This document shows, one piece after another, positions 27,141 through 42,000 of a stretch of DNA of 64,000 nt. Both the position numbers and the translations under genes were made by a program. Source of the DNA: Amia ocellicauda. Taxonomy: Eukaryota > Chordata > Actinopteri > Amiiformes > Amiidae. The notes under the pieces are model-generated. The model was not told the DNA's origin, searched no databases, and saw only the letters and a list, made by a program, of their open reading frames with translations. The DNA is taken from assembly GCF_036373705.1 (NCBI RefSeq), contig NC_089857.1, positions 42,720,784 to 42,784,783 on the forward strand, read 5' to 3'. Positions within the stretch are counted from its first letter, which is position 1. Every line of letters starts with the position of its first letter.

Positions 27141-27599
27141 CCAGGCGTTCTATACCCAGCAGTCCCCTGGGCTCCCAGACGGAGATGTGTCAGCCCTTCA
27201 GCAGGAATACGACACAGCCTGGACACGTTTCAGCTCCTCCAGTAACATGGCGTTGTCTTGTCTTTTTTATTTGTCTGCTTCTCTTGCGGTGCTTAAACAT
27301 CACTCCACTGTTTCAGGAGACCCGGTCGCTTCCACATGATCAGTCGCCTCTACAGACTCGCAATGACGGATCCTTTTCTGCACATTAAAGCGACCCCGCG
27401 GTGCACACACTACACACTACACACTACACACTACACACTACGAGCTCCGTATCCTGCGTGGCCCCTGTCCCGCACATTCCCGTCTCGGGTAAGCACACCT
27501 TCTTCATCCGCTCAGCAATTGTATACGATCTGTAATCAGATACTCTGTAATAGTGCGCACAGCTATTCGATGACAGTATGAGACTCTAAAATGGAGGAG

Positions 27600-27900
27600 A
27601 GCCTCGCTTGCTGCCCGGGCTCGCTGGGCTGAGACAGCTGGACAGACGGACAGACGGACAGTCGTACCTCTGCGGCGGGACAGTCCTGGCGGTCAGACCG
27701 TCCTGCGGCGCCTCGGCTGCGGGAGAAATGCGGGTTGGAGGCGCCGGAGATCCCAGTGAAGAGCCGCACGTCTCCCGGCCCTGAGAGCATGCAGGCGGGC
27801 AGGAAGTGCGCACGGTCACCCCGTCGGCAGATGGATACAAACATACAAACAAAACCGCCTCGAAATCGATACACATGTAGCGCCTGGGAAAAGAAAAGAA
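27600..27900 (-). promoter_or_regulatory. tmem150c: Possible promoter and noncoding first exon of tmem150c
   Basis: A GC- and CpG-richer patch about 1.1-1.4 kb upstream of the first coding exon holds a splice-donor-like CAGAG/GTACGA on the minus strand at about 27,666. A 5' leader exon starting here would fit the gene. Evidence is base composition plus one donor only. Confidence 0.3.
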
Positions 27901-29870
27901 ACGCGTCTGATTCAAGTCATAAAGTCGACGTGGAAAACGTGCAGTGGCTGAGAAGTGACACAAAGGCAGCCAAGGACATGCATTGTGCAGTGAGATGTGC
28001 TTCATATAGAAATAGCCTTGTGCAAATACACAACATAAAAGCTAAGTGTATTGTCGGGTTGTGACACAAACCCGGTCATTTTGTATATATTTCAACCTTA
28101 TGAAAAATGTATGGAGCTCAGCTGAGAAAATAAACCCATACATGCAACCCACAGGAATACTCTGCAGCTCGGGAATCATTGCTAACATGTGTCTCCAGGA
28201 CTTGAGAGACTCGTCCTCTTATAGCTAGTGATTGTATTAGAGATGCCCAGGGGATCCCAGGAGTGATGTGGAGAGAAGATCCCCCCCCCAACTGCCCTGC
28301 TCTCCTCAGGCCCAGCTCTTATGGGGTAGCAGACAGAAATAAAGACTTGGCCTTGACCACATCAGAAATTAGGATGTACAATTGCACGACAGACCTGTAC
28401 GTTTCACGGTTTGGTGGTGGCTCCCATCCGTGTGGAGGGCTGGCCACACACGCTACAACATACAACATCTGCAGGAATGCATGGACATCGCACTGGCCCC
28501 GAACCTCCACAGCTGCAGAAACTGTGTGGGCACGACTGAGCACAAATACAAACGCATCCTGTGTGTGGTGCGGAGATTTTTCTCGAGTGCCTTATCTAAC
28601 CCCACACTCTGCAGATACATACAACTCCCCACACCCCAGTTCCCCCAGTGAAAAGGAACGACAGACAGCCATTGTAACATTTGCAAATAATTTATTGAAA
28701 AATGTTGATAGAGTTCCACACTACAGCCAGAGACACTTAAGCCAACACACCAATATAGAAAGCATCTGCTGTATGAAATCATAGTTTGGCATTATTGAAT
28801 GCTACTATACAATATACCCCAAAATTCAAATTGCTACTAAAATACACTTCTGTCTTCAAAGTGCACCTGTGCTTGATGCAGTGCTTCAGAAACACGCCTG
28901 AAAAGGAGCCAGGGTTCAATGAGCGTTTCCACATGAGGAGGAGGAGGAGGAAGGAGAGAGGGGACACCAGAAGCAAGTAAAGAGAGAGATGAGACGGAGA
29001 GGATTCATCAATAAATAACGCAAACTTCATATTTGTTTCTTCTTCTTCTGAGTTTCATACGACTACAAAGCCTCTACAGGATATAGAAAACGCGCACTAT
29101 GGCCATGAGATGGTCAGTAAGGAAGTCGTGTGTTTTGGCATCGTTTAAAGCTGTTTTACAATCACTTGAGAGTCGGGTTTCAGTAGATGCCTAATTTTTC
29201 GAAGAACACTGGTACCTTAAACACAAAACACATACGTATATAATTATTAATCACAAAGCATCTTCGAGCACAACTACTTTGTGGAAAAACAAATGCAGTA
29301 CATAGGAAGGCCAACCTAATCAAATCATACATTAAATTATATATATATTTACTATATATATATAAGCAGAAGCTGTGTTGCAGGTTGCTGTGCTCAGGGT
29401 GTTGTTTTGTATTTCCTGTACAGGTGTTAATTCCCACAATGCCAGGTGGCGATTGCTTTCTAGGTGCAGCTCTGCTTCGTGCCAGAGGGGGGCGCTCAGA
29501 CCCCACTACGCAGACACTGGCCCATTCCCAGCATCCCCAGCTCTCGGACCGGCAGACTCCTTGACACGCTACACTGAAAACCCCAGCACTGGAGTAAAGT
29601 ACGACTGTTTCATATCTTACCGGAATGATTAAGTATACTGTGTTCAGGTTCGGACAGCTCATAATAGCAATATAGTCATGTAATAATAATCGATCAGGTA
29701 CCTGTGAGGCACGGCGGCCAAACAATGACTGTACCTCACCACTGTGGCAGAGACGTGATAACCCAACAGCACTGGCCTCAATGGGCTTAACAGTGATGGA
29801 TGAACTGTATTATATCACTTCCAGGAGGCCAGAGCGGAGTTATAGAGAAACAGGGGGTGTAGAAACAACC
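27901..29870. other. Intergenic interval between scd5 and tmem150c, left part
   Basis: No exon, RNA gene or repeat family recognised. Contains short purine-rich and AT-rich runs (TA repeats near 29,338-29,363). Confidence 0.4.
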
Positions 29871-29874
29871 CTGC

Positions 29875-30142
29875 TCCTGGAGGAGCCCCTACCCTGCTGG
29901 TTTTTGTTCCAGCTGAGCTCTCAATAACTTAATTGAACCCTTAATTGAAGTAATAATCTGCTTACATTTTAAAATGTTTAATAAAATAGATGGTTCTTTA
30001 ATACATTCTTTATACAATTCTATACTTAACTTAAAACCGCTACTGTTTAAAATAATGAAAAGCCTCAGAGTTCAATTAAGGGTTCAATTAAGTAATTGAG
30101 AGCTCAGAACATAAACCAGCAGGACAGGGGCTCCTCCCGGAC
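29875..30142. repeat. Palindromic MITE-like element with about 75-bp inverted arms
   Basis: The left arm (29,875-29,950) and the right arm (30,071-30,142) are near-perfect inverted copies. Shared words include GGAGGAGCCCCT, CCTGCTGGTTT and GAGCTCTCAAT, then TTAATTGAACCCTTAATTGAA. An AT-rich spacer of about 120 bp separates them. There is no coding capacity. This is the structure of a non-autonomous DNA transposon or fold-back element; family unknown to me. Confidence 0.75.
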
Positions 30143-30509
30143 TAGGTCTGCTATACAAGATGCCTGGTCATTTTCTTTCTCCGCGAGGAATGTGTCTGTG
30201 ATTGTGTGTTGGGGGCTCTGTGTATAAGACTGCCACACTGCAATGACAGCCACAGATACCCGAGATCACGCTAGGAGATTACGCAGTGGTGTCAGGTAAC
30301 ACTGAGTTCTGCTCACATTGGGACATAAACATTTCCAAAACGCATTCATGGAAAGTGGTCTTCCTACATGCAGCTGTCAGCATGCCAAACACAGAGCGGT
30401 AAAAACCAACTGAAATGTGCAAAACGGAGCTCGAGCGTCACCCTATAACCCTTGCCAGTGGCTTCAGATTAAAGCATCGGTCAATTTGATTATATTTACA
30501 GTCGATGTC

Positions 30510-30515
30510 TTTATT
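30510..30515 (-). terminator. scd5: Possible poly(A) signal of scd5
   Basis: AATAAA on the minus strand about 2 kb after the scd5 stop codon. A 3'UTR of that length would be ordinary for this gene, but nothing rules out an earlier or later signal (another lies at 28,690-28,695). Confidence 0.3.
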
Positions 30516-32512
30516 TTAATTGGCACTATTCAGCGGCATTGAATACTTTGCTGTTGTTGTAGTATTTTTGGTTTCAACTTTTAACTGCTCAAGGTCCATA
30601 AAATACCGATTCTGTGCCCTGTTGACCCTGGGAATGCCAGGCGTATTAGGACGGTGGGCAGCGAGTGTTTGGATTGCCCAGACATTCCCCTGCTGCTCCA
30701 AGCTGCCCAGGGCCGGCTGTCTGACAGCTCCCCACCACCCCTGCACACACAGGCCCTCAGACAAGTCAGGAAACTCATCATTCCCAAGCAGGAGCCGTCC
30801 CAAAACACACAGAATGCGCTTCGCCAGCTGGAAAACAGCCTGTGCTCAGACACCAGACAGCTCCACTGAGGAGAAAACAAGCGGACGTGTCACAGCACAG
30901 AAAATCGTCTCGGCGGCAGCAGTTTAAAGTCGAGGGCTTTTATATCGTTGGCGAAGGCGTTTAGAGGTCACCTTTTACCCACACTGCCGCTCAGCTCAAC
31001 TACCCGACAACACTCAACGGACAGGGTGGCGTCTGACAGCCAGTCGTCACCTACGAGGGAGAGAAAACAGGCGAGAGCAGCTTTTAGGCAGAGCGCATCA
31101 GTGTTATAGGATCTGCTGCTCAGAATCTTATTTCTAATGGCTGTGCAGCACCATTTTCTTATTGTAGGATCTCTGACAAGCCTGCGGTTCAGCTCTGTCC
31201 TGTAGATGAAACGCACGGCCCTGTGGAAGTGTCTCTGAGCAGCAGACGACGTGCAGTCAGCTCCCAGGACTTATTCTTTACTATAACGGTGAATACTGTG
31301 AAGTGAAGTGAAGTGGTGTTTTGTTTTGTTATAGGGGAGGTCCCAGTTCAGCACCTGTTGATTATAGACTTAAGACTTAAACCGTTTGATTCTAAGGTCT
31401 GATTCAAATCTCCCTGTGGACGGGAGGAGCAAGGCTAGCTGTTGAAGATTATTGTGCTTTTCTGTTCATGTTTTTGCCTTTGTTTAAGCAACAAAATTGT
31501 TCATTCTGGGAACATTAAATATAATGAAAATGTGAAATTGACAGCTGCAGTTCTACCTGCCGCACCAAGACTGGGATAGGCAGACCAGCCAGCTCTCCTC
31601 ACCCCATCAACCCGAGAGCAAGTCTGAGCTCCAGGGACAGACACAGCTCTCAGTGACACCCCCACAGGCTTTAGGCCCAGGCTGTACCACTAGCTGGCTC
31701 TTCCCACTGAATTGGGGGAGCTCGGAGCCAGCGACACATTGGCCTGGGCAGAGAAACGTTTTTTAGTTTTTTTTTTTAATTTTCAAATACTCCCATCCAT
31801 TGACCTGCTCTGGATTTAAAAAATGCTCTGCTTTGTAATAAGGGTCACACTTAATTGAAACACTGGGAAATTGGAGAAGCAGCCACCAGCAATTCCTTAA
31901 ACTTTAGTGAAAATGGCTAAAACTCAGAATCTCTGCAATTCTGTTTTAAGAAGAGGCCAGCGGCTAAGAGGAGTCTGAACTGTCCGGACGCTGAGCTCTC
32001 ATCTCACACGGTCCTGAGAGTGGGTCTGGTGGGTCTGGTCCTGGGGGTCCGAGGCCACTAGCCACCCCAAAACTAAATCCTGATTAAAAACAATCAAACA
32101 CACTATTTAACAAACAAACAAACAAAAAGCTTCATTCAAAAAGACACTGTGAAATAACTCTTCTTGAAAACAACGCACATGATGATAATCTGATCAGGAA
32201 ACACACTGCTGCGATTCTCAAATAGTAATCATTCCAGAGAAAAGAAGGGCAGAAGATTGTAAGTAAAACACATGCTGTCAGAGAAGTGAGGGAGAAAATA
32301 ATCTGAAGGAAGTGGAGTGGGGTGGGGGGAGTGGGATGGGGCTAAAGAACACAGTTCTTCTGAAGATCAAACTTCAAAAACACAAGCTTATCCTACAAAA
32401 GCATGTTACCCCCCCACCCCCGCGCCCCTTCTCTTGGTGAACAGAACGTAAGGCCTTTTCTCTGCTCCAGGTTTCTCTCTGGGAGGCGGGGGCGGGGCGG
32501 GGGGCGCTCGGC

Positions 32513-33017
32513 TCAGGCGCTGCCGTCTCCAGTCCTGCTCTTCCGCGCCTGGATGATCTGCTGAGACGCCCTCTTGCAGTCACTGGCCAGGCCCAGCCAG
32601 CACATGGTGTCGATGAAGCAGGTGGTGGGGTTGAAGCGCAGGCCAAACTCGCTGGCGGAGTAGTCGAAGGGGAACGTGTGGTGGTAGTTGTGGAAGCCCT
32701 CGCCTGCGACAAACACACACACAAGACAGGCTGTGTCAATCTCCGCCACCTGCCAAGACCTGCTGCCTGTGCCCTGGCCTCGGCTCTGAGCCCAGACCTT
32801 CTCCCTTCCCGTTGTACTTTTTCACTTCAGTTTCCTCACAGTTATGTGTGTAAATGTTAGTCAAGACAGCATTTCAATAAGTGGCCGAAAACTGCGGCAG
32901 ATGAAGCCTTCGCTGCTAGAACTGCCTCCTGAGTTTTCGCTGACAATCTTTACAACACACACACACACACTCACACACACACACACAGACACACGCACAC
33001 ACACATACACGCACACA

Positions 33018-33055
<38 letters not shown>

Positions 33056-36000
33056 CACACGCGCACACAGACACAGACACACACACACAGACACACACAT
33101 ACACGCACACGCGCACACAGACACAGACACACACACACAGACACACACATACACGCACACGCGCACACACACACACACACGTGCTCACCGATGGCTCCGA
33201 ACGTGACGAAGCGGTTCTCGCGGGGGCTGATGTTCTGGTCATAGGGCCGGTTGCCGTACATGTGGGCAGCGCTATTGACCAGCCAGGTGACGTTCAGGGA
33301 GACAGTGTAGCGCAGGATGGAGGCCAGGAAGTAGGAGTTCCACAGCGTTTCGTCCCAGAAGTACCAGGGCACCAGCGTGGGCAGCAGGAAGCACATCAGC
33401 ACCACGGAGGTCTTGTAGTACCTGTGACCGATCCAATATTATACGTTGGAGAAGGTGTGCGTCCAAGGCTTTACACAACCAAGTATGCGGTGACCTCTAT
33501 ATGATCCTGCTTGTAAAGTTATCTACATTGTTTTTCTTTTCCTTTGAGGGACTCTTTGAGCTACACTCCCACTAGATCTACTTCTCTATTTACTCTAGAA
33601 ACACTGGCTTTATTATTTGTATTCTTCCTAAAGTGTACACTGACATTCCTTTGAAAAGGCATGTTTTGTGCATTTTGTTTTTTTCACTACGTGCTTCCAG
33701 ATGGCTCCTCTCTCGTCCGCCCCCAGGGCTGCCTTTTGAAATGAACACAGTCCAGATAGACAATGGGGCGGACATCAGAACTGGAGAGACAGATGTCCTC
33801 TATTCCTGGGCAATGTGCCGTCACTGTCTAGGCCTGGTCAACAGGTCTGGTCCACAGACTTCCCCCAAACAAGACTGCTACTCTAACCATTCACACCCAG
33901 CTGAGGAGGGCACGAGGGGGAAGACCGTGACATGTACAGGAGGGGACACGCGCCGCACCCCTGAGAAGGACTCACCTCCTCTGCAGCACCACCACAGGGT
34001 CGGCCAGAAGGTCACTGACGTCCAGCTTCTTTCCCTTCTCGATGACGTCCTTGTGTTTCCGCACGAACAGCCAGCCCACATGGGCGAAGAAGAAGCCCCG
34101 CTTGGCATTGTGGGGGTCCGCGTCCGTCTCCGAGTACTTATGGTGCACGCGGTGGTCCCGGGACCACTCAAAGATGTCGTTCTGCGGAGGAGAGCAGGAG
34201 AGAGAGGCAGGGAGGGAGAGACAGGGATAGAAGTGGAGAGGGAGGGGGGATATAGTTCACTCGGTTAGCTACTCACTTTCTCATGCTCAATTACCCAGTT
34301 TCTTTACTTCCCAATGTTTGTCATTTTATTTAAAATTTTCAGCTTCTTGGCCTTCATTTATACTTGTGAAAGAAGGTTCCCTGTGGTCTCGGCCCAGGAC
34401 TGAACGTGGCGGTCTTCACAACATGGCCGCCCCTCTCCTGCTGTCTGAGGGTTCAGTGAGGGCATCCCGGTGGCTGCAGCTCCACTATTTAAATTACATG
34501 TCAGGCTGTGGTAATTAGACAATCATTTTTCTATTTATTTAAAACCTCTACAGTCACAGCACCTGTCGGCAAGTTAATTGAAGCCATAGATCAAAGAAGA
34601 TTAAAAAAAAATGTAGCGATTTCTTTTTTGTTTCCAGACAAGGAGAGGAACAGTGCTACGGAAAAGCAAGGTCCCCCTCTGAGGGAGACAACTATCGATT
34701 TGAGGACTTTCTGGTCTGATCCTGGAGGTCAAAGTGATTCTGGTTAGACCCAGATGGAATCCAGTTCCCTCATTCTTCGGTGGAAGGCTTATCCAGGCGT
34801 GAACCTCTGATTAGCACCGAATTAGATTCCACGCGAACCAGCGTTTCCTTTAAATCATCTCAAGGCTGTGCGGTGGTGTCTCGAGTGACGGCTCGGTCCG
34901 TCCGGGCTGTGTGGAGGATTTGCAGTGAGAGAAAATGTCGACCAGACACCACCTCTGCGTTGCGGACGGGTTCGCTGTGGAGCCTGACTAGTGTGACAGA
35001 TGGGCGGCCGGCATCCCGAGCTGCCGGTGCAAGAAAATAGTGTGCGTCTGTCTCGTCCCTCCTGGAGGAGAGGCCGCAGCCGGGCAGCTCGTCAGTAACG
35101 GGCCATTTGGGGTTGAAAACAATTACAAATAAAGGGGGAAAATTAACTGGAGAATCTTCATTTAAAATAATATCGAATAAGTACATGCGCAGACATCACT
35201 GCATAGATGCATATAGTTAACGGATGGGTGGATGGATGAATAGTTACATAGAGAGACAAACAGACAGAGAAAAGTAGAAAGAGAGAGAGAGAGAGTCCAA
35301 ACCCATTTAAAATGCAGTCTTCAAATTAATTTTTAAAGCTCATGGAGCCTTGCTTTATTCAAATTAGAGAAGTGCTTCAGGACAGTCGTGGGAGAAAAAA
35401 GATTGGGTCTGCGAAAGTCATCTTGACGGCGAGTCCTGATGAAACCCGTCTGTGTGTTCGCATCTCAGGTGGTGGAGATTAGGGCTAATTGGCGGTTAAA
35501 CAGTTCCCAACAGAGCCCCCAGCGGGCCGCCAGTGAAGTGCTCTGCGTTTTAAATCAGACAGTAGCGTAGAGAGGGAGGTGGGCAGAGAGAGAGAAAGAG
35601 AGAGACAGGGCTCCTCCCATACTGACCTGGAAAGCCATGGAGTTAGCAGCGGCGAGGAAGACCCTCAGGGGCAGCCGGGCTTTGTAGGAACGGTGGCTCC
35701 AGAGACGGTGTGCCCCCGCTGTCACGCCCAGCGCCGTCACCAAGAAACACAGGTAGGCTGCAAACCAAAGACACACACATACACACACACCAATTAGCAA
35801 TGCCTCCCTTCAGGACTCTCCACTTTCATTTCATTTCTTTGTTTGGTTTAAGGCACTCCTGCAGTGTCTTAGCGCTTCATTGTCTCCGCTGCCCACGGGA
35901 AAGGCACAACCTCCCTGTCCTCCCTCATCTCGAACCCGTCCCGACCGCGGAGACCAGGTGGTTCCCGCGCAGCAGAGAGGTTCTCCTCGGCACTTCATTA

Positions 36001-39000
36001 CAAACACATCAATATTTATAAACATCTCTCTCGCTGAGGGATGAAAACGCTGAATCTCACAATCAGCTCTGAGTGTCAGCATTACTGTCAGCGCTTCACA
36101 CGTCGAGGCGGCGGACAGCAGAACGCTCTTATGTTTTCGCCCGTTCTTTAAAATTGGCTCCAGCAAATTAATACGGTTCCGGAGATATTAAAGCGACCGA
36201 GTGAGAAGCTATTTTTATCCCACATTTCTCTTCTCTCGATCACAAAGATCATATTACATGCATTCAATTATGAAGCAGGCTGTTCGGGTATTATGAGCAG
36301 TGAATGGCTCGTCATGCTAGCTGCCAGTTTGCCACCGAAGACCCCTGACACAAGTGCTGGAGAAACACACGAGGATTATCATACAGACGGAAATGCACTC
36401 TGTTGATCCACTAGAATTACATTTGCTGAACGACAGTGCGACGCAAATTGCAATTACACAGAGATTTCTCATTACCAGGACAAAAGAGCCTTTATCTTTG
36501 TCTGGGGTGGGGGGAGCCAACTTACTAAATATTGACTGAAGCACACAAAAGCACAACCAAACAAACAACTCGGTTTCAAATGTTCCCCTTTCTCTTCTTT
36601 AGTAATTAGGACATTTCCACAAAATGTCATGTTTCTAAGGCATGTCTATTGTAGGAGACTATGGCTACCTCATAGGCCTGTGTAGTAAAGTACAGTAAAG
36701 GGATGCTGAACAACAGGACACCACTGGATGGTAAAACCCAATCAAAAGGGTAAAAATCATGTGGTAAATGTACCACAGTAGACGTGCCTAAAGGATGAGC
36801 CACATGGTTAATAGAATCGGTCGTTGCCGCATCGTGTCAGATATTTCCAACGCCGTGATGTATTCGGCGGCATCAGTTCGTCCTTTTTTTCCTGGTTGGT
36901 TCCTGGTTGGTTCTTTATGCACATCCAGGACTAAGCTGCTTTTGATTCACAGCATTGTATTTCTACTTAAAGAGGATAATCGTACTGAATAATTCAATTA
37001 ATTAAAAATAATATTAAAAAAAAACTAAACAACAACAGTGCACCTGCCACCCTGTTTTGTCCCCCTGGTCACACAAACATCTAAGGAGTGGTGCTGGACA
37101 TTCAGAATCAACCAGATCAACATGTTTTTCTTGACAAATCAATCAAACAAATAAATTAATCAATCGGTCCATTTTTTGGAAAGTGCAGCCCGAGCTGGGA
37201 CTGCGAGGATGTGAACAGGGCAGGTGCCTTCATCTCCAGGGTCTGCAGGACACAGGGAGCTCATGCACACTGGAGTCTAGCAGCAGGAGAAACGTCCTAC
37301 ACACACACACACAAATACCCCCCACAAGTCACGCTACAGACACACAAATCACTGTGCCACCGCGCAGCATCCTGGGGTGCCGGCCTGTAATGCACAGTGT
37401 TATTGTTCGTCGTCTCGTCCTCCCTGCCCTTCCTCCCTCAGTCTCAGCAGCTCTGCCACGGTGTGTCTGTGTGTGGGTGTGTGTGCACGAGTGCGAATGT
37501 GTATGTGTGTGATTGCGTGTGTGAGCGTGTGTGTGTGTTTGATACTGCCCTCTTAAAGGTAGCAAAATGAATGTCTTCCACAGCACAGGTGTGAATGAAG
37601 GGCAGCGCGAAGGGCAAAGACAACTATATTTCAAAATCTGAGTTCATTAAGCAAAGAGCCCGGGCTGCGTGACGGGGATGACGGGATTATTCTTCTGCTG
37701 CCAGAGAGAAGCCTGCAGACCCGAGGACCCGGGCGAGCTGGGTCAGTGGGACACATTACAGATGGGCGAGTCGGGTTTTTTGGGGAAGTAATGTTTCTGG
37801 CTTTGTATCATCTCGCTGGCATGGTCTGGCGACACTCACTGCCACACAAATCACCAGGGCTTTCATCGTGTTGTTCTTTTCGGACACATCCTCGTGGGAT
37901 TTTCTGTGTGAAATGCCTTCAGACAACCTTGGAGTAACCAAGTGTAAATATGTGCAACATGCCTTGCAGAAATGGCTGTGCTTTCCTCTGTGACGTGCCT
38001 TTTCCAGTTGTACAGCACTTCATCTACACAAGATGTTGTAGAGTCCCAGACACCCAATCAATCCTCTGCTCTATCCACACAGCATAAATTACAAAACTTG
38101 TCTCCACTCCATCGCAGGCTAATTATTGTCAGAAGCCACTGTCTCTGGTTAATAAATGGAGTGGCAGGGTGCAAAGTGACTCATTTGCAAACTAATTTTT
38201 GAAAACTGCAAGAGACAGATGTTTGTTAGACGCCCATGAGATTAGCAGAGATCTAGCCTGGGCACATGACCACTAAATTAGCCAAACTTGACAAAGCCTC
38301 CCGAAATGTAAAGCGCTACTGTCTTGGCCCATTTCTGTGAACTGTAATCCAGAAGGAGAAAACAAAAAGGAGCAACAGTATGAGAGTAACTCCTATCGAC
38401 GAAGAGGAACAGGAATGGACATGGTGGCAAAGAGCAAACAAAATGCATTTCCTCACCGATCAATCAATAGCTACACTGGCATTTCCAACTCGGCTCAAAT
38501 AATCAGGCTGTGACAAAGCCAGGCGCAGGACCAGGCCCTGTCTCTCCACTCGGCCCCCGAGGGCCCAGCTCGATTGCTCATGCGTCCCTCCTGCTCTCCG
38601 TGCTGGCAGCTGTATTGTGTGTGCTGCTTTTTTAATTGTTTTCCATGAGCCGTCAGCCAGGGTGTGGGCAGGAGGGCTGAAAGCAACACTGCCAGAGGAC
38701 TCAACTCAAACTAAAAATATCCCCTCCCTGCTTCTTCCCTTATAAACAGGCTAATTGGGGGGTTAAAAACGGTTAAAAACATCTGCACAGTATCCACTGT
38801 AATAGACCTGTATTCAAAATAAAGTCACAGTATTGTCACAGCACACGTACACCACGCCCTGTGGGGATTTCACGTGCAATGGTACCCCGACTTCAGTCTC
38901 TCATTCGACTGCAATCCTGGTCTACCTTAAGATTGTGTTTTTGTTATTATGTCCAAGTAAACAAACTAACCAACACAGTTGGTAAAAGTCATATCTTTCC

Positions 39001-42000
39001 CCAGTTCCTCAATCATTGATGATATCTTCTCCCTCTAAAAATAAAGCGGACACCCTGCACAGGACCCGTAAGGAGAGGCCGACCGCACCGGCTGCCTGGT
39101 TTGTTTACAGACAATTAAAGGCTTTGCTGGATGTGCTAGGCCCTGGTTCCCATAGATACCAGACACTTGCTGTCTAGCAGGTTTTACAGCGTATCGTTTC
39201 ATTAGACACACTGGCACATTACGGAAATTAGCAGCACAGCCAGCCACAGTTAGCAGGCCAGGACTTCACCAGCCTGTGTGTGTCACCCGCGGGCACGGCC
39301 ACGACACACGGAGATAGGATTGTGTGACACAGCAATCTCGCTCCAGGATGAGGCACAGACAAGCAAATGTCTGCAACATGCTGGCGGAGAAGTGATCTAG
39401 AGGAGGGCTGGATGCTTTTAACACATTGTGAGGTTCAAAGAGAGGATCTCTTGACGTTGTCATGGGCACACTTTCCACTGGATCCCCACGGCAGAACGGC
39501 CCCTCGTCCCCGAGCTACGCCTTACACCCCCTCAGATCCCGGGTGAGGCCTGGTGCCGTCGGAGCTGCTGACAGTATTCCCAGGTCTCCACTGATCTACT
39601 GTGAATGCAAACCTCCTGCATATCCTCCTCAAACTCACGGTCATAATTGAAAAGAAAAAAGAAAAGGATGAGAAATAACACAGAAGGCAGGCAGCTGTGC
39701 GGTACTGGGGTAAACAGTAACACACTGACCTGCTTTCCATGCTTTTCCGCTCTCCTGCCCTTGGGGGCTGCAGTCTGAGCTGGCAAGCTGCATCGCTGAA
39801 CTGGGTTAGGCGTCCAGGCCAGTGTCTGAATGCCAACCAGCTCCCCCTCACTATCCAGTGCCATCACTTCCTCTCAGACTTCATAGCCCCCATGTTTTAT
39901 GAACAGAAAAGGACATGCTGTATTATTTTAGGAGTGTGAAGAGTATACTTAAACTAAATGTTTGCCTAAATGTGTATTGTTGTTCACACTGACAGGCAAT
40001 TGTATAGGCAGGAGAAACAGTCCTTTTGAGCCGTGCAAAGACTAAAAAGCGCAGTCTGCAGCAGCTGCCTTTTTCTACTGCTTTTTTTTAGGCCCATCCT
40101 ATTCGATCTGTTATGTGTGAATTTGTGTGTTGTTCATCCAGCTAACTAACTCCGTAATAAAGGGTTGTGCACAGTAGTGGCTACCGAACAGACACATCAC
40201 CGCTCAGAGAGGAAGAGAGCAGCACAGCCGGCAAGGCACTAGAATGATCCACAAATAGGGCAAACATTAAATATAAATATCATATCAAATAAAATAAAGA
40301 TACAGCCCTACAATCATTAAGACTAGCAGCTTTCCCTTAGTGCTTGGCCTTGCTCCAGCAGAAGGGTGAAATCTATACTATATATATACCATATAAAAAC
40401 ATAAGAAGAACATGAGAAAGTGTCCAATCTAGAGGAGGCCATTCGCCCCATCGTGCTCGTTTGGTGTCCATTAATAACTAAGTGATCAAGGATCCTATCC
40501 AGTCTGTTTTTGAATGTTCCCAAATTGTCTCTTCAGCCACATCGCTGGGGAGTTTGTTCAGATTGTGACGCCTCTCTGTGTGAAGAAGTGTCTCCTGTTT
40601 TCTGTCTTGAATGCCTTGAAGCCCAATTTCCATTTGTGTCCCGGGTGCGTGTGTCCCTGCTGATCTGGAAAAGCTCCTCTGGTTTGATGTGGTCGATGTC
40701 TTTCATGATTTTGAAGACTTGAATCAAGTCCCCCTTATAAATCTATAAGGCACAGCAGGAATGTTGTTGGGTAACCAAACAAATTGTCTACTTGAGAAGT
40801 GGAGTGTGCTCATTGCAATATGGCAGTTCTCTCTCTTTATAATAATACTAGCAACAGCAGCAACTAAAAGCTTTCAGTCACAGTGTTTCATCAGCACAGT
40901 TTGCATCGTGTGCTTTGCTGGGCTGCAATTTTCCATGACTTCACCAGGCAAGTTAAACATTATCATTGAGGGCAGTAACAGCCCCGGAGAGAGAGACGCC
41001 GGCGGGGAGACCGACTGGGTGCCGAGCGAGAGAGGGCTCTCCTTCTTTCTGAACCCGGCTGTCAGTGCGAATCCCTGTCCATCTCCCCTCCGACATCTCT
41101 GACACGGCCGAAACGCGCAGCTGCAGCCAGGAAATAAAGTTAGCTCTTCCATTTAACTGATTTCAGGAGCCTTGCTGTAAATCATTATCTATGGTTTCCT
41201 GTTTGGCATCTTCACACGCGGTCCACAGTGAAACAAGAATGCAGCTTCAGATTTGTACGTGTAATTAATATACATCATCACAGCGACAGCCTCTCCTCAA
41301 ATGTGCTGCCTGTATTCCCACAGAGGGCCGTGCTCTCCTCCAGAGTCCGTTTCTGTCCCCGCGCTGGGTAACATGTCCAGCTTTGCTCCATCAAACAAAA
41401 GATCAAGGACACTACGGAATAATGTCCATAGATTTTAGTTTTTTAATTCACAGATCAGTCATTCTCTTGATAAATACAACAAAAATAACTACTACTGGGT
41501 TATGACACCGGACATCTCCATACACTGTTCTAATTGCAATGTCCAAGGCGAGGCAGAGGAGAAACATCTGATCTGTGCTGTGTGTTTGCCACCATCCAGT
41601 GTTTCATGTTTTAGATCATTTTATGCAATTAACAACATATGCAGGTCAAATCTAAAAGCCATGCCCTCTCCATACAACGTCTGCACCGCTCTTCTCTGTA
41701 GACATACTTCTCGTGCTAAAGCAGTCCTCCCAAGACAGATGTAGTTCTCCAGTCCGAGGGTGACACACAAAGCCGCTTTAGCCTCACAGCCACGGGCTCT
41801 AAAGACTCAAACTCAGGGGGACACATGCGGGTTGTCCCTAATGCAAGCTGAGCCGCCGCGCTGTGGACGGTGACATCACACCATGCCACCGGACCGGCGG
41901 AGCAGGAAGTGCGATCGGTGTTCGCAGAGAGATTCAGGGATGCAGGTTCAAATAAGTACAGGCTGCAACTGCTGCTAAATGATGCCCTGAGCAACAACAA

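Noticed and set aside
32844-33405. Cys/Val- and His/Thr-rich open frames around the CA repeat
   Set aside because: Translations of a dinucleotide repeat; only 33,189-33,421 is a real scd5 exon.
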